NCBI RefSeq assembly: GCF_020382885.2
Contig: NC_058499.1
Span: 9,843,872 to 9,907,871 of the forward strand
Direction: 5' to 3'
DNA from: Scatophagus argus
Taxonomy: Eukaryota; Chordata; Actinopteri; Scatophagidae
DNA length: 64,000 nucleotides
Shown here: piece by piece, positions 27,301 to 37,414 of the stretch
Position numbering within the stretch: position 1 is the stretch's first letter
Layout of the letters: every line of letters begins with the position of its first letter
Notes under the pieces: model-generated
What the model was told of the DNA's origin: nothing
The model's database searches: none
The model's input: only the letters and a program-made list of their open reading frames with translations
Position numbers and translations under genes: made by a program

Positions 27301-30300
27301 AAGGACCAACCGCAACCACAACTGAAGCACCAACCACAACTACAACATCTACAAAACCACCAACTGAACCCACTACTCCAACTGAGAAGCCAACTACACC
27401 TACAACTGAAAAAACAACCACAACTACCAAGTCTACAGCACCACCAACTGAACCCACTACTCCAACTGAGAGGCCAACTACAACTAAAGGACCAATCACA
27501 ACCACAACTGAAGCACCAACCACAACCACAACATCTACAAAACCACCAATTGAACCCACTACTCCAACTGAGAAGCCAACTACACCTACAACCGAAAAAA
27601 CAACCACAACTACCAAGTCGACAGCACCACCAACTGAACCCACTACTTCAACTGAGAAGCCAACTACAACTGAAGCACCAACCACAACCACAACATCTAC
27701 AATACCACCAACTGAACCCAGTACTTCAACTGAGAAGCCAACTGCAACTACAACTAAAGGACCAACCACAACCACAACTGAAGCACCAACCACAACCACA
27801 ACATCTACAAAACCACCAACTGAACCCAGTACTTCAACTGAGAAGCCAACTGCAACTACAACTAAAGGACCAACCACAACCACAACTGAAGCACCAACCA
27901 CAACTACAACATCTACAAAACCACCAACTGAACCCACTACTCCAACTGAGAAGCCAACTACACCTACAACTGAAAAAACAACCACAACTACCAAGTCTAC
28001 AGCACCACCAACTGAACCCACTACTCCAACTGAGAGGCCAACTACAACTAAAGGACCAATCACAACCACAACTGAAGCACCAACCACAACCACAACATCT
28101 ACAAAACCACCAATTGAACCCACTACTCCAACTGAGAAGCCAACTACACCTACAACCGAAAAAACAACCACAACTACCAAGTCGACAGCACCACCAACTG
28201 AACCCACTACTTCAACTGAGAAGCCAACTACAACTGAAGCACCAACCACAACCACAACATCTACAATACCACCAACTGAACCCAGTACTTCAACTGAGAA
28301 GCCAACTGCAACTACAACTAAAGGACCAACCACAACCACAACTGAAGCACCAACCACAACCACAACATCTACAAAACCACCAACTGAACCCACTACTCCA
28401 ACTGAGAAGCCAACTACACCTACAACTGAAAAAACAACCACAACTACCAAGTCAACAGCACCACCAACTGAACCCACTACTTCAACTGAGACACCAACCA
28501 CAACTGAAGGGGTAATTACAGGTCCCACAGTGAGCCGACCAACTGTCCCTCAGATCGGCAACAATACAACACCAACTCCAACACCTTCTGTATCTATTTG
28601 CCCTGAATGGAATGTTACGGTAAGAATTTTAATATAGCTCACTCTTTAAAATATATGTAATTTTCTGTTATTCTTCAAGTAATTTTAAAAACACTACTTG
28701 AAAAGAAAACAAGCTTTCTTGCAGTTTTTGCAAATTTCTTGAAAATTTTGCTAACTTCCTTTTTTTTTGTCATTTTATAACAGCAAAATGAGACGTTCAT
28801 CATCTGCAACTGTACCATGGCCAAATGCATTGAGAACAATACAATTGAAATAATTCCATACGAATGCCCACCCCTTCAGAACATCACTTGTACTAATGGA
28901 AAGAAACCAGTTCTTGTGTATGATGAGCACCACTGCTGCCAATATTATGCTTGTGAATGTAAGCCATTTTGTGGATAAACAGATGTCTGACATATTTATT
29001 GAAAATTTCACTCTTTAATGACTTAAATTTTTATTTTTTTGTGGATCTCTTTGCAGGTGTATGTGAAGGCTGGGGAGATCCTCATTACATCACATTTGAT
29101 GGCCTGTACTACAGTTATCAAGGAAACTGTACTTATGTCTTAATGGAAGAGATTACTCCACGACATCACTTGAAGATTTATATTGACAATGTATTTTGTG
29201 ATCCCACTGAAGATGTTTCTTGTCCGCGATCGATCATTGTCGCATATGGATTTCAAGTTATTACACTCGTGAATCATAACCTAATTGGAACTGCAAAATT
29301 AGAGGTATATATGTTTGTATTAAAAGTTTACTGTAAATTCTGAAAAAGTCACTGGACTAATTTTAATTAATAGTGGCAGTGCAGATGAAATGGACATAAT
29401 GGATAATTTTTTTATTGTGTTTTATTTATTTTCTTGTCATATAATGTTTTTGCTTTTTTGTACTTGTAGGCACTCAAAGATGGAGTCCGTTTGAAACTAC
29501 CTTATTCACAGCAAGGTGTTAAGGTCCTGAGTTCTGGCATCAACTTGATTTTTGAGATCCCTCGTATAAAAGTAGTCATTACATTTGGAATAACTGGTTT
29601 CAGTGTCAATCTTCCATATAAGCACTTTGGCAAAAACACACAAGGCCATTGTGGTAAGAATATCGCTCTCTCTGCAGTGGCTATTTTGGTAAATCATTTG
29701 AAACTAGACAGTGACCTTAACTGTTTTGTGACTCTGCTGGCAGGAACATGCACTAACAACCAGGCTGATGATTGCATGTTGCCTGGAGGCAAGCTGGTTG
29801 AAAGTTGTTCTGTGATGGCTGATTATTGGTCTGCAACACTCACTGGCCAACCTGAGTGCCAGATACCACCCACTGTGCCACCCACCAATGTACCTGAACC
29901 ACCACCAACCTTGCAAACTCCATGCAAGCCAGACTCCATATGTGATCTCCTTAAGAGCAGGTAGACATTATCTAATTCACTGTAGTAGTTAACATTCATC
30001 CCCATAACTCTGACATATTGCAGTTAAAACACATTAACTTTTTTATTTGTGTTTTTGTTTGTGCTTTACTTTCATAGTGTCTTTGCAGAGTGCCATCCTT
30101 ACGTCTCTCCTGACAAATTCTACAAAGGTTGTGTTTTTGATAGCTGCCATGTTTCTAACCCATCAATAGAGTGCACAAGTTTACAGACCTATGCTGCTGC
30201 CTGTGCTCAGGCTGGGATTTGCCTTCACTGGAGGAACCACACAAAACTTTGTAGTAAGCAACCCCTCATTTTACTGTCATAGATATATAGATACATAGAT

Positions 30301-33300
30301 AAATGTGAACAAGAGGGGTTACTCTTTCATTTTATTGCAACAAGCTGCTCCACATTTTATTATATACAGTGAATAGGCAGTATCTATTTTAAAAAGTTTT
30401 TTTTTTCCACTAATAGCAAATGAATGCCCATCAAACAAAATTTACAAACCATGTGGTCCTGCGGAGCAGCCAACCTGTGACGACAAGTAAGTGTGAACAA
30501 AAACAGTGTAATCATTTTACAGTTCACTGTGCACATTAGCATTTCCTGAGTTGAGGGTTGTGATGGATAGTTACATATCTCTTGTAGACAGCACAGAGTC
30601 AGTAAGTAGAGTAGAATGGAGTGTATCAAATGAACTGTTTTAGAGATCTGAAAGAAGATCTAAAAGAAATAGCACAAACTAACTGTTTATTTTCAATGAA
30701 TCACTGTTGCAGTAATAATGAACCATACCTGAATTACACCACTGAGGGCTGCTTTTGTCCTGATGGAATGAAACTCTTCAACAAGGAGTCTGGCATGTGT
30801 GTGAATAAGTGTGGTAGGTGTGGTGTATCTTCAAGTCTTAAATTGAGCTGAATATAAAATATCAGTCATGAAGTCCTACAAGATTGTTCATTTTTCAACA
30901 GGATGTCTTGACCCTGAGGGTATTCCTCGTGAGGTGAGCTAAGTTTTCTATTTGTGATCACTTAAAAGCCTGTGTTGTATGGTTGCAAGAGACAATTAAG
31001 TCACTGCTGTGGTTTAATCTTTCAGTTCAATGAGAGGTTTGAGTACAAATGTCAAAACTGCATCTGTGAGGAGTCCACCAAGACTGTGACATGTGTGCCT
31101 AAGAAGTGCCCAGCACAACCTCCTTTGAGCTGCAGTGATCCAGGGTTTGTCCTTGTCAACCAAACTAATCCATCCGACCACTGCTGTTCTACCATGGTTT
31201 GCCGTAAGACACAAAATCATTGCATGTTTGTATTCCAGATTTTTCAGAATGCTGTGCACCAATAACAATTCTTGAGGATGGCTCTTAACTATTCACTGTC
31301 ACCATTTTATTATCTTCAAAGAATGTCACAGCAACTCTTGCCCAGTCAAGGGCATAAAATGTCACATTGGATATATACCAGATGTCAGTGTTCCTGAGGG
31401 TAAATGCTGTCCAGAGTATACGTGTGGTGAGCTCATTAAGTCATAGCTTGAATTTATATAAAGCCTAATGATGAAAGGGACACTTTAACATAAGTTTCCT
31501 TGTCTTACTCTTTTCTAGAGCCTAAAAGAGTGTGTGTCCACAAAGAAGTTGAATACCAGGTAAATAAGAAATGGAAATGTACTGATTATGCATCACACAA
31601 TTTGTTAACGTATCACTATTGCTACCGTATTTTCCGGACTATAAGTCGCTACTTTTTTCTCACGCCTTCAACTCTGCGGCCTAAACAACGATGCGGCTAA
31701 TCTATAGATCTTTATGGGCTAACGGCCCAGTGATGCAAAGAGGAAGACACTAGTTTTAAGCGTAACTTTCAACAGTCATTTTGCGTGTTATGCACATACC
31801 ATCATCATGGAAAACACTCAAAAAAATGCATATGATGCAGCTTTTAAGTTAAAAGCAATCGAACTGGCTGTCCAAGAAGGAAATAGAGCTGCTGCACGTA
31901 AGCTTGGCATAAATGAATCAATGGTGAGACGTTGGAGACGGCAGCGTGAAGAACTGACGCAATGCAAAAAGACGACAAAAGCTTTCAGAGGTAATAAAAA
32001 CAGATGGCCCGGACTTGAAAACGTATGTCATGTTACAATGTGGACACCTGCGGCCTATATATGTACAAATATTTATTTATTTTTTTAATTTGGGGGGTTC
32101 GGCTTATACTCCGGTGCGTTCTATAGTCCAGGAAATACGGTATTTCATGATTTCTGCTGTGCTGCTACAGGTCTTTGTGGTTAGAAGTATGAATATATTT
32201 CTTCTTTATTTATTAGCCTGGTTCTTCAGTTCCTGTCCAAAAATGTCAGGATTGTACATGTACAGAAGTGGTTGACCCCAAGTCTAAGCTATTCAAGATA
32301 TCTTGTGAGTTTCAGCAATGTCAAACAAACTGCGACCTGGTAAGATAAATTACATTTATTATAATCAAGCACATGATAATGCTACTTGTTTCACTCAGAA
32401 TATTTTTACTGGAAGGATGAGCTTGTAAAAATACACTTGGCAACTCCTTCTCTTAGGGATATGAATATAAGGAAAAGGATGACGAATGCTGTGGGAGGTG
32501 TGTGCAGACACGTTGTGTTGTCAGTTTAAATGATAGCAAGCAGGTCTTGGAGGTAAGTTGGATTGTCTATGACTCCAGAAGTTCATGTGTAATTGTCTAT
32601 GGTTCCATGTTGATATCTGACTGCTCATCCATGTCAATGCCCTGCAGCAAGGACAAACCTGGTCACCACCTGAGAATAAGTGTGAGTTTTACACCTGTGT
32701 TAAGCATGGTGAGACTTTAACTATGGTCAGATCACAAATCATCTGCCCATCATTCCACCCAGACAACTGTGAACCTGTAAGTATCACTCTCAGCCAACTG
32801 GATTGACTGTGTCTGAGAACATGAGTTAAAAAAAGATTGCTGATGTTTCTTGGTTTTCCTCCATAGGACACAATTCAGACTGCAGCAGATGGCTGTTGTA
32901 AAATTTGTGAGTATGACATGTTATTTACTTTTAGAAGAGGGTACCGTTAAATGAAAAGCTAATTGTGTGTCTCTTTTGAAAAGGTGTGGAGAAGAATAAG
33001 GGCTGCAAGATAGCGTCCATGAAAACCAGGGTTTCACACAACGGCTGCCAGTCTTACGAGGAGGTTGATATTCCATATTGTGAAGGATCCTGCAACACTT
33101 TCACCAAGTAAGGATGACATTACTAATATTTCTAATTCCTCTGGAAAGTCACAAACCCATTACGTTTTGTGCAGTTTTTTGAGTGTATTAATCAGTCCTG
33201 CCTCTGCTTCTTTCAGGTACTCTGAATCAGCAGACTCTATGCTGCATTCCTGCTCCTGCTGTAAGGATACCCGCTCCAGCAATCGCACTCTTGACTTGCA

Positions 33301-33424
33301 CTGCTTGAATGGAGAGGTGATTCCCTTCACATACATGCACGTGGAGGAGTGTAACTGTGGCCACACACACTGCACCAGACCTCCTGCTCCTGTTCGCAGG
33401 AGGCGAGGCTTCACGCTGGTGTAA
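9225..33424 (+). CDS. muc2: Gel-forming mucin, Muc2-like, 43 coding exons, frameshift in giant exon
   Basis: Secreted, polymer-forming mucin. ATG at 9225 (context acaATGa) starts a hydrophobic signal peptide ending near residue 22; TAA is at 33422-33424. Joined exons give about 5,290 aa if the extra A at 20100-20106 is ignored. Domain order: signal, D1, D2, D'-D3, Thr/Pro-rich repeats with two CysD domains, D4 with GDPH, VWC modules, cystine knot. Muc2 rather than Muc5 identity rests on the C-terminus: [15 protein letters not shown], the CQDCTC module and the final SCSCCK knot follow human MUC2 as recalled. All junctions are GT-AG with consistent phase. Features odd for the family are a shortened third TIL, a missing pre-D4 module, an odd-cysteine CysD, and the one-base insertion that would truncate the protein at about 1,716 aa. 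A TATA box lies just upstream, and a polyadenylation signal follows at 33532. Confidence 0.9.
9450..11571 (+). other. muc2: muc2 D1 assembly (VWD1, C8, TIL), exons 2-8
   Basis: Exons 9450-9705, 9805-9919, 10299-10389, 10480-10613, 10729-10945, 11216-11341, 11457-11571. VWD1 opens with [14 protein letters not shown] and carries CGLCGDYNG in exon 4, the family CGLC motif. Exon 6 is a C8 domain ending [20 protein letters not shown]. Exons 7-8 are a TIL domain ([17 protein letters not shown]). In MUC2 and von Willebrand factor these N-terminal assemblies drive packing and disulphide-linked multimers in the late secretory pathway. Exon 4 uses a weak donor, GTACAT. Confidence 0.9.
11891..11909. repeat. 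TA microsatellite in muc2 intron 9
   Basis: A (TA)n run inside a very AT-rich intron. Confidence 0.8.
12468..13457 (+). other. muc2: Large muc2 intron 12 with possible unclassified repeat
   Basis: A 990-bp intron, long for this gene. The segment around 12600-13080 is GC-richer than its flanks, has a poly(A) tract near 12926-12940 and a chance open frame on the minus strand (12600-12917). It looks like inserted repeat DNA but I do not recognise a family. Confidence 0.4.
14962..15036 (+). repeat. Interspersed-repeat tail ending in (TATC)n, muc2 intron 16
   Basis: The words TTGAATTTCCCTTGGGATCAATAAAG followed by tetranucleotide TATC/TGTC repeats are the usual 3' end of a common fish retroposon tail. 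A short reverse-oriented relative is at 48200-48230. Confidence 0.6.
15057..18574 (+). other. muc2: muc2 D'-D3 assembly (TIL', VWD3, C8, shortened TIL), exons 17-26 start
   Basis: Exons 15057-15109, 15222-15325, 15516-15667, 15809-15947, 16500-16610, 16741-16920, 17277-17516, 17607-17763, 18198-18326, then 18504 onward. VWD3 has [15 protein letters not shown] and [16 protein letters not shown]8 has [21 protein letters not shown], very close to human MUC2. D3 in this family forms the covalent N-terminal linkages between subunits. The last TIL is cut short: after [15 protein letters not shown] and VEEC at 18572-18574 the frame goes straight into Thr/Pro repeats. The downstream mucin still has the remaining TIL and VWC-like exons. 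Confidence 0.88.
18935..19234 (+). other. muc2: CysD domain 1 of muc2
   Basis: About 100 codons from [16 protein letters not shown] to [13 protein letters not shown]. It has 10 cysteines, the WSDW (WxxW) motif that is a C-mannosylation site in this family, and an N-glycosylation sequon in KNITNSG. CysD domains interrupt mucin repeats and are thought to act as weak, non-covalent cross-links that set pore size. Confidence 0.92.
19235..22358 (+). repeat. muc2: Tandem coding repeats, muc2 block 2
   Basis: Imperfect modules between the two CysD domains. Two adjacent modules with gAAAAAAc at 19394 and 19478 are spaced 84 bp apart. Longer units insert [10 protein letters not shown] or EAPTTTT segments, so the array is a mixed higher-order repeat and not one clean period. 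Flanks resembling pieces of block 3 show the same module set. Confidence 0.88.
20100..20106 (+). other. muc2: One-base insertion (A7 instead of A6) breaking the muc2 frame
   Basis: Other copies of this module read ccgAAAAAAcaac with six A; here there are seven. The upstream frame then reads [13 protein letters not shown] and stops at 20141-20143. The downstream mucin frame resumes one base over and stays open to 28619. Removing one A restores one continuous frame through the whole exon and fits the phase of exon 27. The cause may be an assembly or sequencing error in a homopolymer, a polymorphism or a true null allele. Confidence 0.92.
22359..22658 (+). other. muc2: CysD domain 2 of muc2, with an extra cysteine
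   Basis: From [16 protein letters not shown] to [13 protein letters not shown]. Clearly paralogous to CysD 1 but diverged at many positions. Codon 22419-22421 is TGT (Cys) where domain 1 has AGT (Ser, 18995-18997), which gives 11 cysteines, an odd number. Confidence 0.92.
22659..28598 (+). repeat. muc2: Tandem coding repeats, muc2 block 3
   Basis: Nearly 6 kb of the same module set after CysD 2, beginning with a diverged lead-in ([19 protein letters not shown]) and ending with a non-repeat tail ([19 protein letters not shown]). The sense strand is largely A and C. Uninterrupted open frames also occur on the minus strand and in one other plus frame, a by-product of the composition. Confidence 0.9.
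28784..30813 (+). other. muc2: muc2 D4 assembly with GDPH autocleavage motif, exons 27-33
   Basis: Exons 28784-28958, 29057-29304, 29470-29653, 29744-29960, 30078-30253, 30417-30486, 30713-30813. Exon 27 is a VWC-like cysteine module ending CCQYYAC. Exon 28 has [14 protein letters not shown]; the GDPH motif at 29074-29085 is the site where human MUC2 and MUC5AC are cleaved between Asp and Pro, leaving a reactive anhydride. Exon 30 joins the end of VWD4 to a Pro-rich linker; exon 31 is a C8 domain ([26 protein letters not shown]). Exons 32-33 are TIL-like ([24 protein letters not shown]). Confidence 0.9.
30902..32906 (+). other. muc2: muc2 VWC modules and C-terminal cysteine-rich linker, exons 34-41
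   Basis: Exons 30902-30933, 31026-31203, 31322-31426, 31519-31559, 32217-32339, 32457-32552, 32648-32776, 32867-32906. Motifs: CQNCICEE...[47 protein letters not shown]. Their order and spacing follow the human MUC2 C-terminus. The intron between exons 37 and 38 holds a pogo-type transposon copy (31625-32140). Confidence 0.88.
31625..32140 (+). mobile_element. Non-autonomous pogo/Tc1-mariner-type DNA transposon in muc2 intron 37
   Basis: 516-bp element flanked by TA at 31623-31624 and 32141-32142. Its ends are inverted: ccgtattttccggactata on the left and tatagtccaggaaatacgg on the right. Between them, 31807-32088 encodes about 93 aa starting [20 protein letters not shown]. It has a helix-turn-helix of the Brinker/CENP-B type ([20 protein letters not shown]), as found at the N-terminus of pogo-like transposases in fish. 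The catalytic DDE part is absent, so the copy is an internal deletion derivative that would need a transposase in trans. Confidence 0.82.
32984..33424 (+). other. muc2: muc2 C-terminal cystine-knot domain, exons 42-43, with RRRR tail
   Basis: Exons 32984-33107 and 33217-33424. The knot runs from [16 protein letters not shown] to [11 protein letters not shown] with the SCSCCK signature. This domain dimerises mucin chains in the endoplasmic reticulum. The protein ends with [13 protein letters not shown]; four Arg codons lie at 33395-33406. Human MUC2 also has a basic tail after the knot. Confidence 0.92.
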
Positions 33425-33531
33425 TGACAAATCTGCAATTACATTAATGAATGTCTTTCCCTATTGTCTTTACAATCATTTCATCTATTACAAAGTAATT
33501 TCTGTTGTAGTAAGAGTATTTATCAGTTCAA

Positions 33532-33537
33532 AATAAA
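33532..33537 (+). terminator. muc2 polyadenylation signal AATAAA
   Basis: AATAAA lies 108 bases after the muc2 stop codon, followed by a GT-rich stretch (tctgtgattgtctc), which fits a short 3' UTR. Confidence 0.75.
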
Positions 33538-34454
33538 AAGATGTAACTCTGTGATTGTCTCATCTGTTCTTCTCAGTGATGCTCGACACCACTACTGATG
33601 CTACTCATTTATTTATTTGTTATTTATCATTGACACTCATTTGCCGTGTTTATATTTGTATATGTAATTCACCGAGACCTAAGTCTCTACTTCGTTCTTT
33701 CATGTTCCCATGATGAGAGTGACAATGAAGAATCCTTCATCCTTGCAATACAGTGTGTGCAATCTGGATCACAACACTGTTTCCAGAAATACTACTGAAA
33801 TATCACTGTGAGACTGTTGTGAGATTACAGCACTCTCATTCAGCATATGCAAAATCTTTATTATGTTCTGTTTTGACTATAAGATGACACCAAAACAGAA
33901 ATGAATCACAAAATTTCACAGAGTTTACGTCGTACCAGACAGCCACGAGGAGACTGATATCAAGATGAGATGAGTTTGTTTATTTTAGTTTGAATTTTTT
34001 GCTCATAATTTTGACAATGCAATCCATTAGAAGGTATGCATGATATCAAGTGGTAATGCTGAACAGATAATATACAGCTGAATATATCTGTATATTGCAT
34101 AATCTATAGCATCTGAAAGTTTGCCCTGCACATGGTAACTATGTTCACCACTACTCCACTTGAGTCCACAATAAAACATTTTTAGATAGATATTTTAGAT
34201 ATTTTTAACATAGTGCCCAGTTATGCAATCATTCAGATATAATAGTTTTTGTATTAGTTTCTTAATTTGTTTTTATAATTTTTATTAATCTATCATAACT
34301 TATCTCCCATTGTAGCATGTTTAGCCTCATGAAAGTGTATACACTGTTTGCTGAAATTCCTTTAGTCATTGTTTTGTCTGGGATTTTTGGAAATTGAAGC
34401 GCAATAGGAAGTTGATTTGATATCAATGTACTCATGTGCTTCGTGTAGGTTTCT

Positions 34455-34570
34455 CAAATAGCAACTTGCTTGGACCTCCTCCATTGGTAAACATAGCTTT
34501 GGACCTCTCCCACAGGCAGACAGCTGCATGACGTCTGCGTGACAGCATGCATTGTGTTGATTCAAGGAGG
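34455..34570 (-). repeat. Dispersed repeat, copy 2 (inverted match to 7125-7245)
   Basis: On the minus strand it reads TGAATCAACACAATG, TGCTGTCACGCAG, then TGTGGGAGAGGTCCAAAGC, in the same order as copy 1. Confidence 0.5.
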
Positions 34571-36904
34571 ACAGTCGATACGCCAAATTACCAAAAGCCA
34601 GTTTCAATTACAGGAATGTTCAACAGTAAGCACTGACATTTAATACTATCTAACTTCCAACACTTGTTATTATTCCACAAACAAAATGAAAAGACTGACA
34701 CTGAGGTGGTTTAAACTGTAGTTAGGATATTGCTTTAACCTCGAAGCACACCAGATACTGTAGTATTTTTCAACAGTATTTCTATATTTGTTCAGTGGCA
34801 GTTCCAAATCAGATTTTATACATGTGTAATATATAATGTGTTTATTTATTTTATTTTGTTCATTGAATTTGCTTATTGAAGCAGGTTTCAGTGTTTATGG
34901 GAAATAACTGCTCTGACAATGAGCATAACACTTAAGTTTAAATGTTTTACTTGAACTATAATAATAATTCTATATGCTATAATAATAATAATAATAACAA
35001 TTAATGACAAATTCAAAAACACATACGGAATTGACTGCAGTTCAAGATAGTTAATTGCATAAGATAAGATAAGATGAATTTTATTTATGAACTTTATTTA
35101 TGAACTAAGATTAACTTTATACATACAGAATCAAAGATTGTGGGAAACATGAATATTTAACCCTAGGACAGATCAGTACAAGAAGAGGACAAAATATTGT
35201 CTGAGGACATTCTCCATAAAATCTAATCTTTGTTTCTACCAACAGCTTTGGATGCTTTTTTTGCATGTCAAAATTTTACTGTGTTAACAGATGAATCAAG
35301 GCATGTCTTTTCTGTTTGCTATGTGTCAGAGCAAGGCTTTCTGTTTGCATGAAAGTACCTAAAGACAACACTGTATGAGCTGTTACAGCACACAGAGCAG
35401 CCTACTTGACATGCTTTATTAGCTAAACTAACATAGTTATACATACAGTTCTTCTGCATCCAGTAATGATTACTGCACATGGCCATACAGGACAGGATTG
35501 CTTATGCTGCAAGAAATGTTAATTACATTAAGTTTTTATCAAAGAATTCTGTGATCTGACTAAAACTGATGTGCCAGATCCAAGTGTGGGATCAATTTAA
35601 ATTACTTTTTGTTTTACCGTCACCCTTTGAATTTGGACCAAATCTCTCTAAAATCAACTAAAAAATGTGAGGATGTGGATTCTTTACAACTGCTATATTA
35701 ATGAACAATATACATGAAACCTTGTCATCATCATGAAATAACACAATGTAAAAAAAATTATATTAGCAATTTAGACGTAGAGCAGATAAGTGGTGCAGTT
35801 ATCAAAGTTTTCTTTTAACCTTTTGTGCCAAGTTATATCATTTAGAAAGCACAGGTGGGTTTGCCTTAACTAGCACTTTCAGTCAACACACAGCTAAGTT
35901 AGTGGTTCATGTTTGTTTGTTCCATCCATGATCTTCCTACCATATCAATTTAGCACAATTTATTAAGCTAGAATTTCTTAAGCCTTTAATGGGACTGCCA
36001 GTGTGTATTTAATTGCAACATTTGATGAGAGAAATGAGATGCATCTGGGGAAAATTGAAAAATTGAAATTTATCATTAAAATGGAAGCTATTGCTGAGCT
36101 TCTACATAAAGTAGCTTTCTCGGATAGGCCTTTGACAGACATTAAATGCATCACCACAGGCCCTTCAAATGTTTAACCACACTGAGAAAGATATACATTA
36201 TATCTAAATTGTCCAGCATATGTACATAGGGCTTACATATTCATATACACAGTAGAAATACTGTGATTTGTGATATACTGTATACTGTAATACTGTGATT
36301 TTTGATTTCGTATGTGCAGTCATAGTGAAGATTCACCAATGTTTCATAGCTTGTAGATAAGTATGCATTAAATAAAGTATGCATTTCAGCATTTCTTTTT
36401 CAAATTATGTTTTCAAAGGTCAGCTTCAAGCCATATTCACAATCTTCATAATCGGCAGAATGTTGCCAATACAAACTTGAACTTTCAGTCAGTTCACCCA
36501 AGTCCCACACACAAAAAATGGTGACCCTTTGAATTGCAACAAACAACACATTGGTAGATAAACTGACTTCTCATTTGCACTGGAGTAATCTTGTGTAATC
36601 TTGTTATCCTACGGCAGAAATCATCAACTGGTTACTCACCAGTGGAAGAGGTGCTAAGTTTATTTTTATTGGTCAACTGTCTTACCGAATTTCAAAACAT
36701 TTATTTTTTGTGAGAAAAGGAGATGTTGAACTGGGGGTTTTCTGGTGGAGGTCTGAGAAAATTTTCTGGTTACGTATCTGGTTATCTTTATGGATTTCCC
36801 ATTGCTATCCATATGTATAAAGGCTAATAAAAACATTAATTTTCAAGTCCAGCTTCTACATCGTCTGTTTCTAAAAATTCTGGCTCTTGCACAAATATTG
36901 TTGA

Positions 36905-37095
36905 TGACCCCTCACCTACACTGTGGCTTAGTGGTTCAGTGAGTTCAGTTAGTTGTAGGGTTGGACTGGTAGTTAGGTCCCTGGATTCTCTTGACCATGT
37001 GGCAGTGTGGCTCCTGATGACCTTGCCTGCATCTTGGTGACAGCCTCAGCGTCATCAGTGCTGAGTGGCTTTGCAAGCCGCTTTGTCCTACAAGA
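36905..37095 (+). mobile_element. Diverged tRNA-derived SINE-like repeat
   Basis: TGTGGCTTAGTGGTTCAG resembles a tRNA A-box region and is followed by CTGGATTCTCTTGACC, GCTCCTGATGA and CCGCTTTGTCCT. These words follow the order of a very common fish SINE as I remember it. No intact poly(A) end or target duplication was identified. Confidence 0.4.
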
Positions 37096-37414
37096 AAAGC
37101 CTGCCACCATAAGCACAGCACAAACAATAGTGTCATTGTTATGGCATTATGGCTCTCTTGTTTTAAGTTGACACTGCAGGTCGAGGATGGCAGTAATCAA
37201 GGATGTAGTATTGCTTGTACATCCTGTGCTGTTCATTATCCAGTTTAAATAATCCAACAGGTTTTTTCACTTTTAAGGCAGTAATTTGAAATGCAACATA
37301 ATGTAATTTTCCATAAGTTTAATTAATATGACAGTGATTATAATTGGTTGCATAAGATATTTGTCTGTGAAAAATGGGTCCCGACTTTAAACAACACAGC
37401 ATTGTCACACAGTG

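Larger units (their letters stand above)
18504..28619 (+). other. muc2: muc2 giant exon 26: Thr/Pro/Ser (mucin) domain
   Basis: A single exon of 10,116 bp. Repeat blocks lie at 18575-18934, 19235-22358 and 22659-28598, separated by two CysD domains. They are dominated by Thr with Pro, Ser, Glu and Lys; most of the Thr and Ser would be O-glycosylated in the Golgi. A recurrent 84-bp (28-codon) module of the type [18 protein letters not shown]... is mixed with [14 protein letters not shown] and [11 protein letters not shown] modules of variable length. The reading frame is codon phase 2 (mod 3) before 20106 and phase 0 after it, because of one extra A. The exon ends after CPEWNVT at 28619 with donor GTAAGAAT. 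Thr codons are mostly ACA, ACC and ACT. Confidence 0.9.

Noticed and set aside
23227-28515. Plus-strand Gln/Leu-rich open frame of 1,762 codons, also 20236-22341
   Set aside because: It is the repeat array read one base out of frame. It contains no CysD domain, and the true frame is fixed by both CysD domains and by splice phases at both ends.
22628-28528. Minus-strand open frame of 1,966 codons rich in Val/Gly, and similar ones at 19994-22402, 53373-55244 and 55251-59459
   Set aside because: They are mirror images of the mucin repeats. The Thr/Pro coding strand lacks the words that make stops on the other strand. They have no domains or splice structure, and the same low-complexity pattern appears wherever the repeats occur.
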